DNA of 64,000 nucleotides from an uncultured Chloroflexota bacterium. GTDB lineage: Bacteria; Chloroflexota; UBA11872; VXNJ01. Shown one piece after another: positions 53,721-62,743 of the stretch (positions within the stretch are counted from its first letter, which is position 1; every line of letters begins with the position of its first letter). Location of the stretch: positions 124,001 through 188,000 of the forward strand of contig CAJWLF010000001.1 in assembly GCA_913043205.1 (NCBI GenBank), written 5' to 3'. A program made the translations under genes and the position numbers. The notes under the pieces were generated by a model. The model ran no database searches and was not told where the DNA came from. It saw only the letters and a list, made by a program, of their open reading frames with translations.

Positions 53721-55364
53721 GTGATCCAGCACGATGTAATCGTGGTTGGTGGTGGTGTTGCAGGCCTTAGTGCGGCTATAGCTGCAGCTGACAGAGGGTC
53801 TGTGGCTCTTATTTCAAAGAGCCACCCGCTGCGCTCAATGTCGGCAAGTATTCGTGAAGGTATTAATTGTTGTGATGATGATTTGTTCCCTTCATTGGTG
53901 GCGGATACGATCCACGCCGGCGAATATCTTAATGATGTTAATGCTACAGAGGCATTGATCAAAAATTCCTCACAAATGGTCTCAAAGTTGGAGGAGTATG
54001 GGGTTGCCTTTACCCGAGATTCTGCAGGGTTGGCTGCAACGGCTAAATTACAAGGGGCTTCTCGTTCATATACTCGGTACTGTTCCGACCATACAGGAAG
54101 GGCGGTAGTTAATGCTTTGTGGAGCCAAGTGGTTAAGGCTGGCGTATCTGTATACGACGAATGGATGGCTACTAAATTACTTGTAGACGAGTCGACAGTG
54201 TGCGGTGTTGTTGCACTGGATATACGGTCTGGTCGTGTACATTCTTTTTCTGGTCGCTCTGTAGTCATTTGCTCGGGGGGGTATGGGGGTATATTTGCTG
54301 ATAGTGCTGCGGGGTCCTATGTTTGCGGTGATGGATTGGCGATGGCCTATCGAATTGGCGCCACCCTTAAGAATATGGAATTTGTGGATTTTCACCCTGC
54401 TGGACTTAGAACGGTTGATGGGATGCCATCAGATGGGGCAGCTATCGGTGATATGGCCATAGCCCTAGGGGCGCGATTCGTGAATTCTGATGGAGATGAG
54501 ATAGACGTTGGGTTGAATAATGGGGTGCTTCCACCGGACCACATAATGTCAAACGCTCTCAGTAATGTGGCTGGTGATGTGGCATTAGATTTCACCACAA
54601 TCGATAATGAGTTGATGGCTGAGATTATTCCTTCTTGTTTACCTCTTTTGCGTTCTATCACCACTACTTCATCTGATGGTATTAGAGTTTCAGTTAAGCC
54701 GGTTGTTAGGCGGGTAATCGGCGGTATAAACATAAATAGTGTCGGTGCGACTAATGTGTCAGGGCTATACGCTGCTGGTGAGGCTGCCTGCTCAGGGGTT
54801 CATGGAGCGGGGTTGCTAGCAGGGAATTCAATGCTCGATGATTTTGTATCCGGATGGAATGCTGGCGTGGAAGGCAGTCGGGTTGAAGGTGGCTTTAGGA
54901 CCATCAATGAAGGTGACGCGCATGATGAGCAGAATCGAATAGAGAGCATATTACGTAGAGATGAGGGGAACTCGGCGGCGGCAATTTCAAGTTCTCTAAG
55001 GCGCGCTATGTCCGATGGTTTTGGAGTCCTTAGATCACCGGATGGTATGGAAATTGCTTCTCAAGTGCTATTTGATTGTCGCGAATCCCTCAATGGTGTC
55101 GCCATTTACGATGGGCGAAGCCGCTATAATCAAGAATTAGTTAAAGTGCTTGAATTGCAGAATATGATAGAGGTTGCAGGTGCGCTGGTTACGTCTGCAA
55201 TGGCACGAAAGGAATCACGGGGTAGTCATAAACGTACTGATTTTATTGAGGTTGATGACGAGAGATATCAAAAACATTCTGAAATCACATTTCACCCCAA
55301 TGGTTCTGAAGTATCTTTTGTGTCTTTTCCGGCAATTCGCTCCTCCCGACAGGAGGCTCAGTGA
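53721..55364 (+). CDS. SdhA/FrdA-like flavoprotein with lost dicarboxylate-site residues
   Basis: A 547-residue paralogue of succinate dehydrogenase/fumarate reductase flavoprotein. FAD binding is intact (DVIVVGGGVAGLSAA; GLYAAGEAA). Aligned by eye to the in-window FrdA at 58689-60449, Met40 replaces the covalent-FAD His, Asp273 the proton-shuttle Arg of GPRD, Arg330 the His of VVHYMMGG, and Leu365 the Arg of GANRLG; only His225 (FHPAG) remains. A C-terminal [14 protein letters not shown] motif is kept. So FAD should be non-covalent and succinate chemistry unlikely. It overlaps the FeS partner as TGATG. GTG 53721 is preferred; the frame reaches TTG 53685. Confidence 0.75.
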   Translation: MIQHDVIVVGGGVAGLSAAIAAADRGSVALISKSHPLRSMSASIREGINCCDDDLFPSLVADTIHAGEYLNDVNATEALIKNSSQMVSKLEEYGVAFTRDSAGLAATAKLQGASRSYTRYCSDHTGRAVVNALWSQVVKAGVSVYDEWMATKLLVDESTVCGVVALDIRSGRVHSFSGRSVVICSGGYGGIFADSAAGSYVCGDGLAMAYRIGATLKNMEFVDFHPAGLRTVDGMPSDGAAIGDMAIALGARFVNSDGDEIDVGLNNGVLPPDHIMSNALSNVAGDVALDFTTIDNELMAEIIPSCLPLLRSITTTSSDGIRVSVKPVVRRVIGGININSVGATNVSGLYAAGEAACSGVHGAGLLAGNSMLDDFVSGWNAGVEGSRVEGGFRTINEGDAHDEQNRIESILRRDEGNSAAAISSSLRRAMSDGFGVLRSPDGMEIASQVLFDCRESLNGVAIYDGRSRYNQELVKVLELQNMIEVAGALVTSAMARKESRGSHKRTDFIEVDDERYQKHSEITFHPNGSEVSFVSFPAIRSSRQEAQ

Positions 55365-56074
55365 TGGATAATGTTGAATTAGTTGTAACTAGATACGATC
55401 CAGAAATAGACGATTTTCATCGAAGTCAAACATTCTCTGTTAGGGCGGTGCCAGGCATGACTGTTCTTGATGCACTAGTTCAGGTCCGTGACGAACAGGA
55501 TGGATCACTTCGTTTCAGAGAGTCGGAACCTGGTGGTTGGAGCGGTTCATGCGCGGTCACGGTTAATGACGTGCCGTGTCTGGCTTCCCGGACGCTTCTG
55601 GCTAGAGTTATATTAAATAATTCAGCTGTGATAGGTCCTTTGAAGAATTTTCCGGTAATATGTGATCTGGTTGTTGACAACCCCATATATCTGGCAAAAA
55701 TTGAAGCTTTGGAGCCTTGGGTAGATAACGCAAAAGAGCAACCTGCATCAATGACCCGTGAAGAGTATTTTAGATTGCGACGAACTGATGGGTGTGCCCT
55801 TTGTGGTATTTGTGATGCTAATTCGGATGAGTACCTGACTGATCCAATGTTTATTGGAGCAGCGTCATTACTGTGGACCTATCGTTTGACATCCGATTCG
55901 CGTGACTCGTTTGACCGAGAGCGCATGGAGGCTGTGCTTGGTAGCGGAGGGTTATGGGCCTTTTCTGGTGATACTTCCAGTGAGGATTTATGTCCTTATG
56001 CTATCGACCCAGTAAATCAAATTATGAGATTACGAAATGCAGCCTCACAGAATGGATATGTTCCTACTGAATAG
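55364..56074 (+). CDS. SdhB/FrdB-like protein keeping only the [4Fe-4S] ligands
   Basis: A 236-residue paralogue of the iron-sulfur subunit. Aligned by eye to FrdB at 57943-58692, three of four [2Fe-2S] cysteines are gone (only Cys63 remains) and all three [3Fe-4S] cysteines are replaced (Ser154, Phe200, Ser206 region). Cys144, Cys147, Cys150 (CALCGIC) and Cys210 (LCP), which bind [4Fe-4S] in complex II, are all kept. The rest of the fold still aligns (VLDAL, DGSL, PLKNFPVICDLVVD, SRDS). ATG 55364 has GGAGG 7 nt upstream. It presumably pairs with the flavoprotein encoded just before it. Confidence 0.75.
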   Translation: MDNVELVVTRYDPEIDDFHRSQTFSVRAVPGMTVLDALVQVRDEQDGSLRFRESEPGGWSGSCAVTVNDVPCLASRTLLARVILNNSAVIGPLKNFPVICDLVVDNPIYLAKIEALEPWVDNAKEQPASMTREEYFRLRRTDGCALCGICDANSDEYLTDPMFIGAASLLWTYRLTSDSRDSFDRERMEAVLGSGGLWAFSGDTSSEDLCPYAIDPVNQIMRLRNAASQNGYVPTE

Positions 56075-56122
56075 AGATGGTTTGGTGATAATGGGTCACC
56101 ATTCATAAGGAGGTTTTGAATA

Positions 56123-57049
56123 ATGCGGCCTAAAGTGACTGTTGTCGGAGCTGGTGCGACAGGCGGATCTACCGCGAGAAGGGTAGCCGCTCGCGGATAT
56201 GCTGACGTGGTGCTACTGGACATAATGGCAGACTTTGCTGCCGGCAAAGCCCTGGATTTAAATCAGGCAGGCTCTTTGGTCGGGTATCCGCCGAATATAG
56301 TTGGAACCGGGTCTTATGAAGATACTCGCGGATCTTCTGTTTGCGTAATAACCTCTGGGTTTCCTCGGAAGCCTGGAATGTCTCGAGATGATCTATTGCT
56401 TGGCAACAAGGAAATTATTGAAATCGTTGTCGAAAAGCTTTTAGACGAGTCTCCTGACACCATTTTGGTAATCCTAACGAATCCTATGGACGCGATGGCT
56501 CAATTAGCTCTCCACGTGTCTGGATTACCACGCCAAAAAGTTATAGGACAAGGTGGGATACTTGATACTGCTAGATATCGGACATTCATTGCATGGGAGC
56601 TCGGTGTAGCGGCTGATGATGTATCTGGTTTCGTTCTTGGTGGTCATGGAGATACGATGGTACCAGTACCCAGTTATACATCGGTAGCAGGCATTCCTGT
56701 AACGGAACTTATTGATGCTGATCGATTGGAAGAAATTGTTCAGCGTGCACGTGATGGTGGGGCCGAAGTTGGAGGTCTGATGAAAGTCGCTAGTGCATTT
56801 GAGGCGCCTGGAGAGGCCTGTGCAATGATGGTTGATTCCATAATGCTTGATCAGAAACGAATATTTCCCTGCGCTGTACAGCTGGAAGGTGAGTTTGATA
56901 TTGATGGGACCTTCGTCGGTGTTCCAGTTAAGTTGGGTAGCGGTGGAGTGGAACAGATAATGCCGCTGAAATTGTCGTCTACTGAAATATCAGATCTAAA
57001 AAAGTCAGCTGATGCAGTAGTTGAACTGGTTAAAATTATGGGTATCTAG
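56123..57049 (+). CDS. mdh: Malate dehydrogenase (LDH-like type)
   Basis: A 308-residue NAD-dependent enzyme of the LDH-like MDH group. The Rossmann loop is VVGAGATGGSTA, with an acidic residue after strand 2 (LLDIM) pointing to NAD. GKALDLNQA, substrate loop GFPRKPGMSRDDLL (Arg pair suits malate), LTNPMDAM, GGILDTARYRTF and the catalytic His in GGHGDTMVP are visible. It oxidises malate to oxaloacetate. AAGGAGG lies 10 nt before ATG. It ends the sucCD operon and converges with frdD. Confidence 0.94.
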   Translation: MRPKVTVVGAGATGGSTARRVAARGYADVVLLDIMADFAAGKALDLNQAGSLVGYPPNIVGTGSYEDTRGSSVCVITSGFPRKPGMSRDDLLLGNKEIIEIVVEKLLDESPDTILVILTNPMDAMAQLALHVSGLPRQKVIGQGGILDTARYRTFIAWELGVAADDVSGFVLGGHGDTMVPVPSYTSVAGIPVTELIDADRLEEIVQRARDGGAEVGGLMKVASAFEAPGEACAMMVDSIMLDQKRIFPCAVQLEGEFDIDGTFVGVPVKLGSGGVEQIMPLKLSSTEISDLKKSADAVVELVKIMGI

Positions 57050-57131
57050 GCATACGAATACATCGGACTTGTAATTGTCCTATTGAGTCGTCGCATCTGT
57101 CTGCGAGGTGTGGCTGCCGATGATGAGTGTT

Positions 57132-57488
57132 TTAGAGCCCTGCAAGTAATAATGCAGCTAGCCCGGAAGCCCCAAGGGCGCTTAGATAACATAGTGTTGC
57201 CGCTATTGGATCTGGTATTGGAATACGAGTGTCATGTATCGTATGGCGTATCCGATGAGCGGCGTGCATTAACGATGCTCCTATAACGGCTAATACGACG
57301 ATGCGTACGATCCAGTTGCTAAGCAGTGAGTATATTCGATCATACGAAAAGGCCACTTGGGCCTCTTCTATTCCAAATCCACCTAAAATAGTAGATGCAA
57401 TTAATGAAGGTATTAGCATTGCTGACACGACTCCACCACCACTAAATATTAGCCAGAACAATGCTTCGTTCGATCCACGAGGCTTCAT
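57132..57488 (-). CDS. frdD: Complex II membrane anchor, FrdD-like
   Basis: A 118-residue protein with three membrane segments, the same length as E. coli FrdD (119). The N-terminal RGSNEALFWLIFSGGGVVSAMLIP matches the FrdD start (SNEPVFW-type). Later come LSNWIVRIVVLAVIGASLMHAAHRIRH and two more segments. With FrdC it anchors the catalytic subunits and holds quinone. ATG 57488 overlaps the frdC stop as ATGA, so the longer upstream frame (to 57530) is rejected. It converges with mdh. Confidence 0.82.
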   Translation of the reverse strand: MKPRGSNEALFWLIFSGGGVVSAMLIPSLIASTILGGFGIEEAQVAFSYDRIYSLLSNWIVRIVVLAVIGASLMHAAHRIRHTIHDTRIPIPDPIAATLCYLSALGASGLAALLLAGL

Positions 57489-57946
57489 GAAAATATCATC
57501 CATAGAACAATAGAGCTTACTCCCAACCACACTATGTAAAGGGGAGTGATTAAAAATAGTGGCGATATCGGAGATTCTCCTTTAAGTATCCGTACCGCTT
57601 TCGGCGTCAGATTAAACCAAGTTACCGTATGAAATAACGCAAAGAGCAAGGTAAATACTTGAATTACCGTTAATGGTGGCGACCATAGCAACTCCATATA
57701 GTCGTTGTATGCTTCTGCTCCGATATACAAAGCCGCTATCAACCCTATAAACAGTATGAGGTATAAAGCGATAAAGACTGAGGTTAGCTCTCTAATAAAT
57801 ACGAAGAAATAAGACGATCCCCGTAGCCACCACGTTGCCCCTAAATCTGGACGTGGGCGAGTATCACGCTGTCTGTATCTCGTGTGATTAAGCCACCAAT
57901 TTGAGTGCAAGTTATGGGAAGGACGGCGTTTTTCGGGGTCAGTCAT
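57485..57946 (-). CDS. frdC: Complex II membrane anchor, FrdC-like
   Basis: A 153-residue anchor with three membrane segments in about the last 100 residues. FFVFIRELTSVFIALYLILF aligns with the first FrdC helix, and VIQVFTLLFALFHTVTWFNLTPKA with the conserved HTxTWFxLAPKA segment. The ~45-residue N terminus is polar and basic. ATG 57946 overlaps the frdB stop as ATGA; the frame extends up to 58081 inside frdB but that is not used. The frdABCD order matches the enterobacterial fumarate reductase operon, though direction of the reaction cannot be read from sequence. Confidence 0.83.
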   Translation of the reverse strand: MTDPEKRRPSHNLHSNWWLNHTRYRQRDTRPRPDLGATWWLRGSSYFFVFIRELTSVFIALYLILFIGLIAALYIGAEAYNDYMELLWSPPLTVIQVFTLLFALFHTVTWFNLTPKAVRILKGESPISPLFLITPLYIVWLGVSSIVLWMIFS

Positions 57947-58692
57947 TTGTTCCCTTTTGGCATAATCAATGATTTGGCATAGGCCAGGGCACTTTCGAGC
58001 TTGGCTTGTTGTATCGCGGCTGCCGGATCTACTCCTTTTGGGCATACATTTGAACACTCTCCCACGAAGGTACAGTCCCAAACACCCTCATTGGCCATAA
58101 GAACATCTAGTCTTTGCTCTTTTCCTGAGTCGCGAGAGTCCAAGTTATATCGCTGGGCTAGCGCTATGGCTGCAGGTCCAACGAATTCAGGTTCGTTGCT
58201 GGCCACGGGGCACGCAGAGTAACACAGGGTGCAGTTAATACACATGCTGTATTGCTTGTATTTTGCCAGTTGAGCAGGTGTTTGTTTGTATTCTCGGTTC
58301 GCGGGAGGGACCGAGTCTCCTTCAATTAACCAGGGCTTCACGGAGTCTAGTTTGTGGATAAAGTCATCCATATCCACTATAAGATCTCGTTCAACTCTGA
58401 AATTGGCCAATGGTTCAACAACGATAGGGTCTGGGTAGTATTCTGAGAGAAACGCGGAACATGTGAGCTTGGGTTTGCCGTTAATCATCATCCCGCAACT
58501 GCCGCACACTCCCATTCGGCACGACCATCGATAAGCTAGCGATCCGTCAACGTAATCTTTTATGTAATTAAGCGCATCAAGAACAACCCAATCTTCGTTG
58601 TACGGAACCATGTATTCATCATAGCCGTCCGTGGTCTGCCCTTCGGTGTATCTGGATATTTTTAGGGGTATTCTGTCAGTATCCACGGTCAT
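57943..58692 (-). CDS. frdB: Succinate dehydrogenase/fumarate reductase iron-sulfur subunit
   Basis: A 249-residue complex II iron-sulfur protein with a full set of cluster ligands. [2Fe-2S]: [11 protein letters not shown] then LTC. [4Fe-4S] and [3Fe-4S]: [12 protein letters not shown] and the C-terminal [14 protein letters not shown]. It passes electrons from FAD to quinone. Start overlaps the frdA stop by 4 nt. It is the intact counterpart of the degenerate protein at 55364-56074. Confidence 0.95.
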   Translation of the reverse strand: MTVDTDRIPLKISRYTEGQTTDGYDEYMVPYNEDWVVLDALNYIKDYVDGSLAYRWSCRMGVCGSCGMMINGKPKLTCSAFLSEYYPDPIVVEPLANFRVERDLIVDMDDFIHKLDSVKPWLIEGDSVPPANREYKQTPAQLAKYKQYSMCINCTLCYSACPVASNEPEFVGPAAIALAQRYNLDSRDSGKEQRLDVLMANEGVWDCTFVGECSNVCPKGVDPAAAIQQAKLESALAYAKSLIMPKGNK

Positions 58693-60449
58693 TTTCCTCC
58701 TCCGTATATACGTTTAGCTGGCGGGAGGTTAGTGATGACAACATCCTTGTGCTCGATTCGCGGTGCGTCATCGGTGTTGTACGCAAGAGAATGTTTTAGG
58801 AACTCGTCATCATCTCGCTCTGGGAAATCAGTTCGCTGGTGAGATCCACGAGATTCTTTTCGGCGGAGCGCAGAGAACGTGACTGTCTCTGCAATATCAA
58901 GCATGAAGTCTAGCTCTATTGCAGAAGTTAATTCTGTATTGTAGGACAGGCTAGTGTCATCTAGTTTAAGGTTTTTGGATCGTTTGCGTAGCTCTGTGAT
59001 CGTTGTACAGGCCTTTTGCATTCCTTCCGCATTTCGGTATATTCCTGCTCCTTCTTCAAGCGCGGATGTCATTATATTTCTGAGATCCGCTATTTTTTCA
59101 TCCCCGGCTCGATTTCCGAGCAGCTCCGAAATCCTATTAATCTCGTCTTGAGTCTGGGAGAGCAGGTCGTTTTCCCCAGATATGCCGTGCTGTTGGGCGA
59201 ATATGGCTGCATTTCTGCCGGCTTGCGCCCCAAAAACTAGCAGTTCAGTTAGCGAATTGGAGCCTAGTCTATTTGCACCATTAATGCTTACGCATGCGCA
59301 TTCTCCGGCTGCGTATAGTCCCGGTAGGGTAGTCGCGGCTTCAATATCCGTATCTATGCCGCCCATCATGTAATGCACCACAGGACGCACGGGGATAGGT
59401 TCGTGTACAGGGTCTACCCCACCATAGTTGTTAGACAACTCCCTTACGAAAGGTATCTTTTTCTCAATATATGATTCACCCAAATGTCTTACGTCTAAAT
59501 GAACGTAAGTACCATGAGGGCCTTCAAAGACATTACCTTTGGTTTGTTCGTGTATGAACGCCTGCGACAAACGATCTCGGGGACCTAGTTCCATTGTTCG
59601 GTTTTTCGGATGATCATGATGATCTATAGGGAGAGGCTTGCCTAGATCATAGTCGCTGAGGTAACGATGTCCTTTGTTATTGACAAGGATCCCTCCCTCT
59701 CCTCGGGCTGCTTCGGTAATTAGAATACCGGTTCCTGGTAGTCCTGTTGGGTGGTATTGAACAAATTCCATGTCTTTCAATGCAACCCCTGCCCTGTAGG
59801 CTAGAGCCATTCCATCTCCGGTCTTGATTGCAGCATTCGTAGTAAATGGGAACACTCTTCCGCCTCCGCCTGTGCACATAATTACTGCCTTCGCAAGTAT
59901 CGGTACGATCCGTCCTGTGCGCAACTCCATTGCAGCTACCCCTTGGCACCTACCATCGTGGGTTAACAGCCTAAGCGCCATCCATTCGTCATACCGTTGC
60001 AAGCTCCTATATTTGAGAGTTGTTTGGAACAGTGAGTGAAGTACATGGAACCCAGTTTTGTCCGCTGCAAACCATGTACGTTCAATCTGCATTCCGCCAA
60101 ATGGGCGAACTGCAACGCTGCCGTCTGATTCGCGGCTCCAGGGACACCCCCAGTGTTCGAGTTGAATCAACTCCGACGGTGCTGTTCTCACGAAAAATTC
60201 AACAGCGTCCTGGTCCGCTAGCCAGTCTGATCCGCTCACCGTGTCATAGATGTGATCCTCAAAACTGTCATTGGGCTTGATGACGGCTGCCATGCCACCT
60301 TCTGCAGCCACCGTATGGCTGCGCATTGGGTAGACCTTGGAAACTACAGCCACGTCCAAATCTGGGTTCTCTTGAGACACCGCAATAGCAGCCCTAAGCC
60401 CTGCCCCTCCACCTCCAATAATTAGAATGTCGTGTTTGATAGAGCGCAT
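58689..60449 (-). CDS. frdA: Succinate dehydrogenase/fumarate reductase flavoprotein subunit
   Basis: A 586-residue complex II flavoprotein. FAD binding: [16 protein letters not shown] and the covalent His in [13 protein letters not shown]. Substrate and catalytic residues: [23 protein letters not shown] (proton-shuttle Arg), VVHYMMGGI and [10 protein letters not shown]. The C terminus has [13 protein letters not shown]. Enzyme direction (succinate oxidation or fumarate reduction) is undecided; other TCA genes here favour succinate oxidation. First gene of the frdABCD operon, divergent from the flavin monooxygenase gene. Confidence 0.95.
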   Translation of the reverse strand: MRSIKHDILIIGGGGAGLRAAIAVSQENPDLDVAVVSKVYPMRSHTVAAEGGMAAVIKPNDSFEDHIYDTVSGSDWLADQDAVEFFVRTAPSELIQLEHWGCPWSRESDGSVAVRPFGGMQIERTWFAADKTGFHVLHSLFQTTLKYRSLQRYDEWMALRLLTHDGRCQGVAAMELRTGRIVPILAKAVIMCTGGGGRVFPFTTNAAIKTGDGMALAYRAGVALKDMEFVQYHPTGLPGTGILITEAARGEGGILVNNKGHRYLSDYDLGKPLPIDHHDHPKNRTMELGPRDRLSQAFIHEQTKGNVFEGPHGTYVHLDVRHLGESYIEKKIPFVRELSNNYGGVDPVHEPIPVRPVVHYMMGGIDTDIEAATTLPGLYAAGECACVSINGANRLGSNSLTELLVFGAQAGRNAAIFAQQHGISGENDLLSQTQDEINRISELLGNRAGDEKIADLRNIMTSALEEGAGIYRNAEGMQKACTTITELRKRSKNLKLDDTSLSYNTELTSAIELDFMLDIAETVTFSALRRKESRGSHQRTDFPERDDDEFLKHSLAYNTDDAPRIEHKDVVITNLPPAKRIYGGGK

Positions 60450-60642
60450 AGCCGTTAAGTGTGCGTTAGATTCTTTCTGCCTAATGACTGGAACGCTAGT
60501 TTAGTGCCGCGCACGTATACAGGTATCCAAACTAGAGCCAACAAAGTATTCATGACTCTGAGTAGTGTACTGTTATTTTCATCAGTAGTGCTAGGCGAAT
60601 TGAAAAGATTCTCCTATTCATGCAAACGCAGTAACATAACCT

Positions 60643-61719
60643 ATGGATATAGGACTATTTTTGATGCCCCTGCATCCGCCAGAGAAACCCCCGTCCATGT
60701 CGATAGCTGAGGATCTGGAACTGATCGTACACGCTGACAAATTGGGTTTCAGTGAGGCTTGGGTTGGGGAGCATATGACTGCTAAGTGGGAAATTATAGG
60801 ATCACCTGATCTGTTTTTGTCTCATGCCTTTGCCATGACCAAAGATATTCGACTTGGGACGGGAGTGTATTTATTGGCCGTACATCACCCGTCTGATGTC
60901 GCCACTAGAGCAGCTTTGTTGGACCAAATCTCTAAAGGTCGATTCAATTTTGGTGTCGGGACAGGCAGCGTCCCTAGCGATCGTCCTTTTAAGAACGTTG
61001 TGGACGATGCCAAGGTCATGAATGGACGGTTTACGGAGAGCCTTGAGATTATTTTAGGCATATGGCAGGCAGAGCCACCCTGGAAATATGAGGGTGAATA
61101 TTGGACGGTGGAATTGACTGATCAATGGGCGGATCTAGATATGGGTTTCCCACTAAAACCCTTTACCAAACCTCATCCCCCTATCGCGATACCTGGGTTT
61201 TCTCGCGATTCTGGGTCAATCTTTGAAGCTGGGAAGAGGGGTTGGGGGGCTCTGTCAACGAACCTTGCGAGTAATGACATTATTGGAACTCACCAATCAC
61301 GCTACAAGCAAGGCATGGAATTGGACGGAGGGGTTTTTCGGCCACAGGGCTGGCGAGTGGCCCGAGAAGTACACGTTGCTGATACTGATCAAGAAGCTAT
61401 GGAGTATGCGATCAATGGCCCGATGGGCGAGGCATTTCGCAGGTACATGCTGCCTTTGTGTAAGAAGAATATTCCTGACGGGCTTGGTATTTTTAAGGAT
61501 GATCCCAGCATCCCTGACAGTGATGTGACAGTGGAGTACCTAGCAGAAAATGTATGGTTGGTCGGTAGTCCGGATACTGTTGCAGATAAAATCAATCAAT
61601 TTATGGGTAGTTACGGCGAATTTGGGACACTGCTGGTTGTAGCCCATGATTGGGTTGATGCAGCCCCAGTGCTTCATAGCATGGAATTGTTAGCAGGTGA
61701 GGTGCGGCCTGCAATTTAA
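60643..61719 (+). CDS. Luciferase-like (LLM class) flavin-dependent monooxygenase
   Basis: A 358-residue LLM-family TIM barrel. The N-terminal segment MDIGLFLMPLHPP, GFSEAWVGEHMTA, IRLGTGVYLLAVHHPSDVATRAALLDQISKGRFNFGVGTG (positions about 72-112) and a C-terminal VGSPDTVADKINQF stretch define the group. These enzymes use FMNH2 to oxidise organic substrates such as sulfonates, alkanes, amines or recalcitrant cyclic compounds. Expansion of this family is a known mark of SAR202 genomes. The substrate is unknown. It is divergent from frdA with a 193-bp gap. Confidence 0.88.
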   Translation: MDIGLFLMPLHPPEKPPSMSIAEDLELIVHADKLGFSEAWVGEHMTAKWEIIGSPDLFLSHAFAMTKDIRLGTGVYLLAVHHPSDVATRAALLDQISKGRFNFGVGTGSVPSDRPFKNVVDDAKVMNGRFTESLEIILGIWQAEPPWKYEGEYWTVELTDQWADLDMGFPLKPFTKPHPPIAIPGFSRDSGSIFEAGKRGWGALSTNLASNDIIGTHQSRYKQGMELDGGVFRPQGWRVAREVHVADTDQEAMEYAINGPMGEAFRRYMLPLCKKNIPDGLGIFKDDPSIPDSDVTVEYLAENVWLVGSPDTVADKINQFMGSYGEFGTLLVVAHDWVDAAPVLHSMELLAGEVRPAI

Positions 61720-61747
61720 CCTGGTTAGTGGATTCTTATGGATTGGT

Positions 61748-62743
61748 TTAAGGGTTTAAGTTCCTAGCGATGTGGAGGAGCCAACACACTCGTTCTAGAG
61801 TTGTGTCCAGAGTCACATGGATCGGCTGATCCTCAATTTTCGATATGGTTGGTCTCCTGAGCCAAACGCCGTCAGGTGTTTGGGTATCGATGAGCATAGT
61901 GGCCACCTGCTCGGCAGCTACCTTGAAGTTCAGTTGCTGGGTTGCCAGAAACAATTCAGAGCAACCCCAGCCAACCTTTGCTGCTGTTAGATCATTGAAG
62001 GCTCCGGGAGCACATTTGTTAGCCCAGTCGAATAATATGTCGCATGTAGTTAAAAACGACGAGTCTTGAGTTGTTTGGAATAGTCTCGCCAATGCTGCCA
62101 TACATATGCCAAGAGGCCAATAAATCTGGTGTGCAGCGCCTAAGTCTAGTTTGTATCTGGATTTGTCAGATTTGGCATAGGTATCTATCCAATTCCCATC
62201 CCATGATTGGCGAAATAATACGTACTCAGTAGGATCTGGTTGCGTCGCAATCATTCTCTGTACTAGATGTTCTCCGGCCAAAATGGCTTGATTTGTCATG
62301 CCAAGTTCAAGCATTCCTAGGAGGGTAGCAGAGGTTGTCGCAAGGTCGATCTCACGCTTTTCGTTTGCAATTGGTTTCCGTGCTAATACCCCCCCGGTTT
62401 CAGGATTTTGCATCGAGTTTAGATGTGCAGCTAACGAAGGTCGCAAGTTGTCGTTGTCGTCTGGCGTAGTTCCCACAGATAACATTGCATTTCGAAAAGT
62501 AGCAACGTTAGATCCAGTATCGTTGGTCCCTTTATTAATGTCGCCATCTCTCACCATAGTCCGCTTTACATAACTCAACGCCGCTTCTGCTAAGTCAGGA
62601 AAGCCTGACATCCTAAATGCGAGTGGTGCTAAGTAATACGCTCCCACCTCATGACTTGCATCGCGGAAGGATCCGTCGCCCTTGAGTAACGATCTTGCCC
62701 ATGTCATGGCTGATTGGGCTGAATCTTGGTAAACACTGATCAT
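61748..62743 (-). CDS. Alpha-helical (alpha/alpha-toroid-like) protein, unknown function
   Basis: A 331-residue protein I do not recognise. Repeated helical elements with Trp/Gly turns (AMTWARSLLKGDGSF; SWDGNWIDTY; TQTPDGVWLRR) recall squalene-cyclase, terpenoid-cyclase or glycosyl-hydrolase toroid folds, but no DxDD or catalytic Asp pair stands out. No signal peptide or membrane segment is seen. It converges with the monooxygenase gene and lies just after a possible small membrane ORF. Confidence 0.55.
   Translation of the reverse strand: MISVYQDSAQSAMTWARSLLKGDGSFRDASHEVGAYYLAPLAFRMSGFPDLAEAALSYVKRTMVRDGDINKGTNDTGSNVATFRNAMLSVGTTPDDNDNLRPSLAAHLNSMQNPETGGVLARKPIANEKREIDLATTSATLLGMLELGMTNQAILAGEHLVQRMIATQPDPTEYVLFRQSWDGNWIDTYAKSDKSRYKLDLGAAHQIYWPLGICMAALARLFQTTQDSSFLTTCDILFDWANKCAPGAFNDLTAAKVGWGCSELFLATQQLNFKVAAEQVATMLIDTQTPDGVWLRRPTISKIEDQPIHVTLDTTLERVCWLLHIARNLNP

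Noticed and set aside
53721-55364. SdhA-like gene as L-aspartate oxidase (NadB)
   Set aside because: NadB keeps the GPRD and GANRL arginines, which are replaced here, and it has no SdhB-like partner.
53721-56074. The SdhAB-like pair as a pseudogene pair
   Set aside because: Both frames are full length and overlap tightly, the second has a strong ribosome site, and the cysteine pattern is too ordered for decay.
56123-57049. mdh as lactate dehydrogenase
   Set aside because: The substrate loop has the Arg typical of malate enzymes, and the operon context is the TCA cycle.
57485-58081. Long form of the FrdC-like protein
   Set aside because: The first 45 residues would lie inside frdB; ATG 57946 overlaps the frdB stop as ATGA, the same style as the other joints in the operon.
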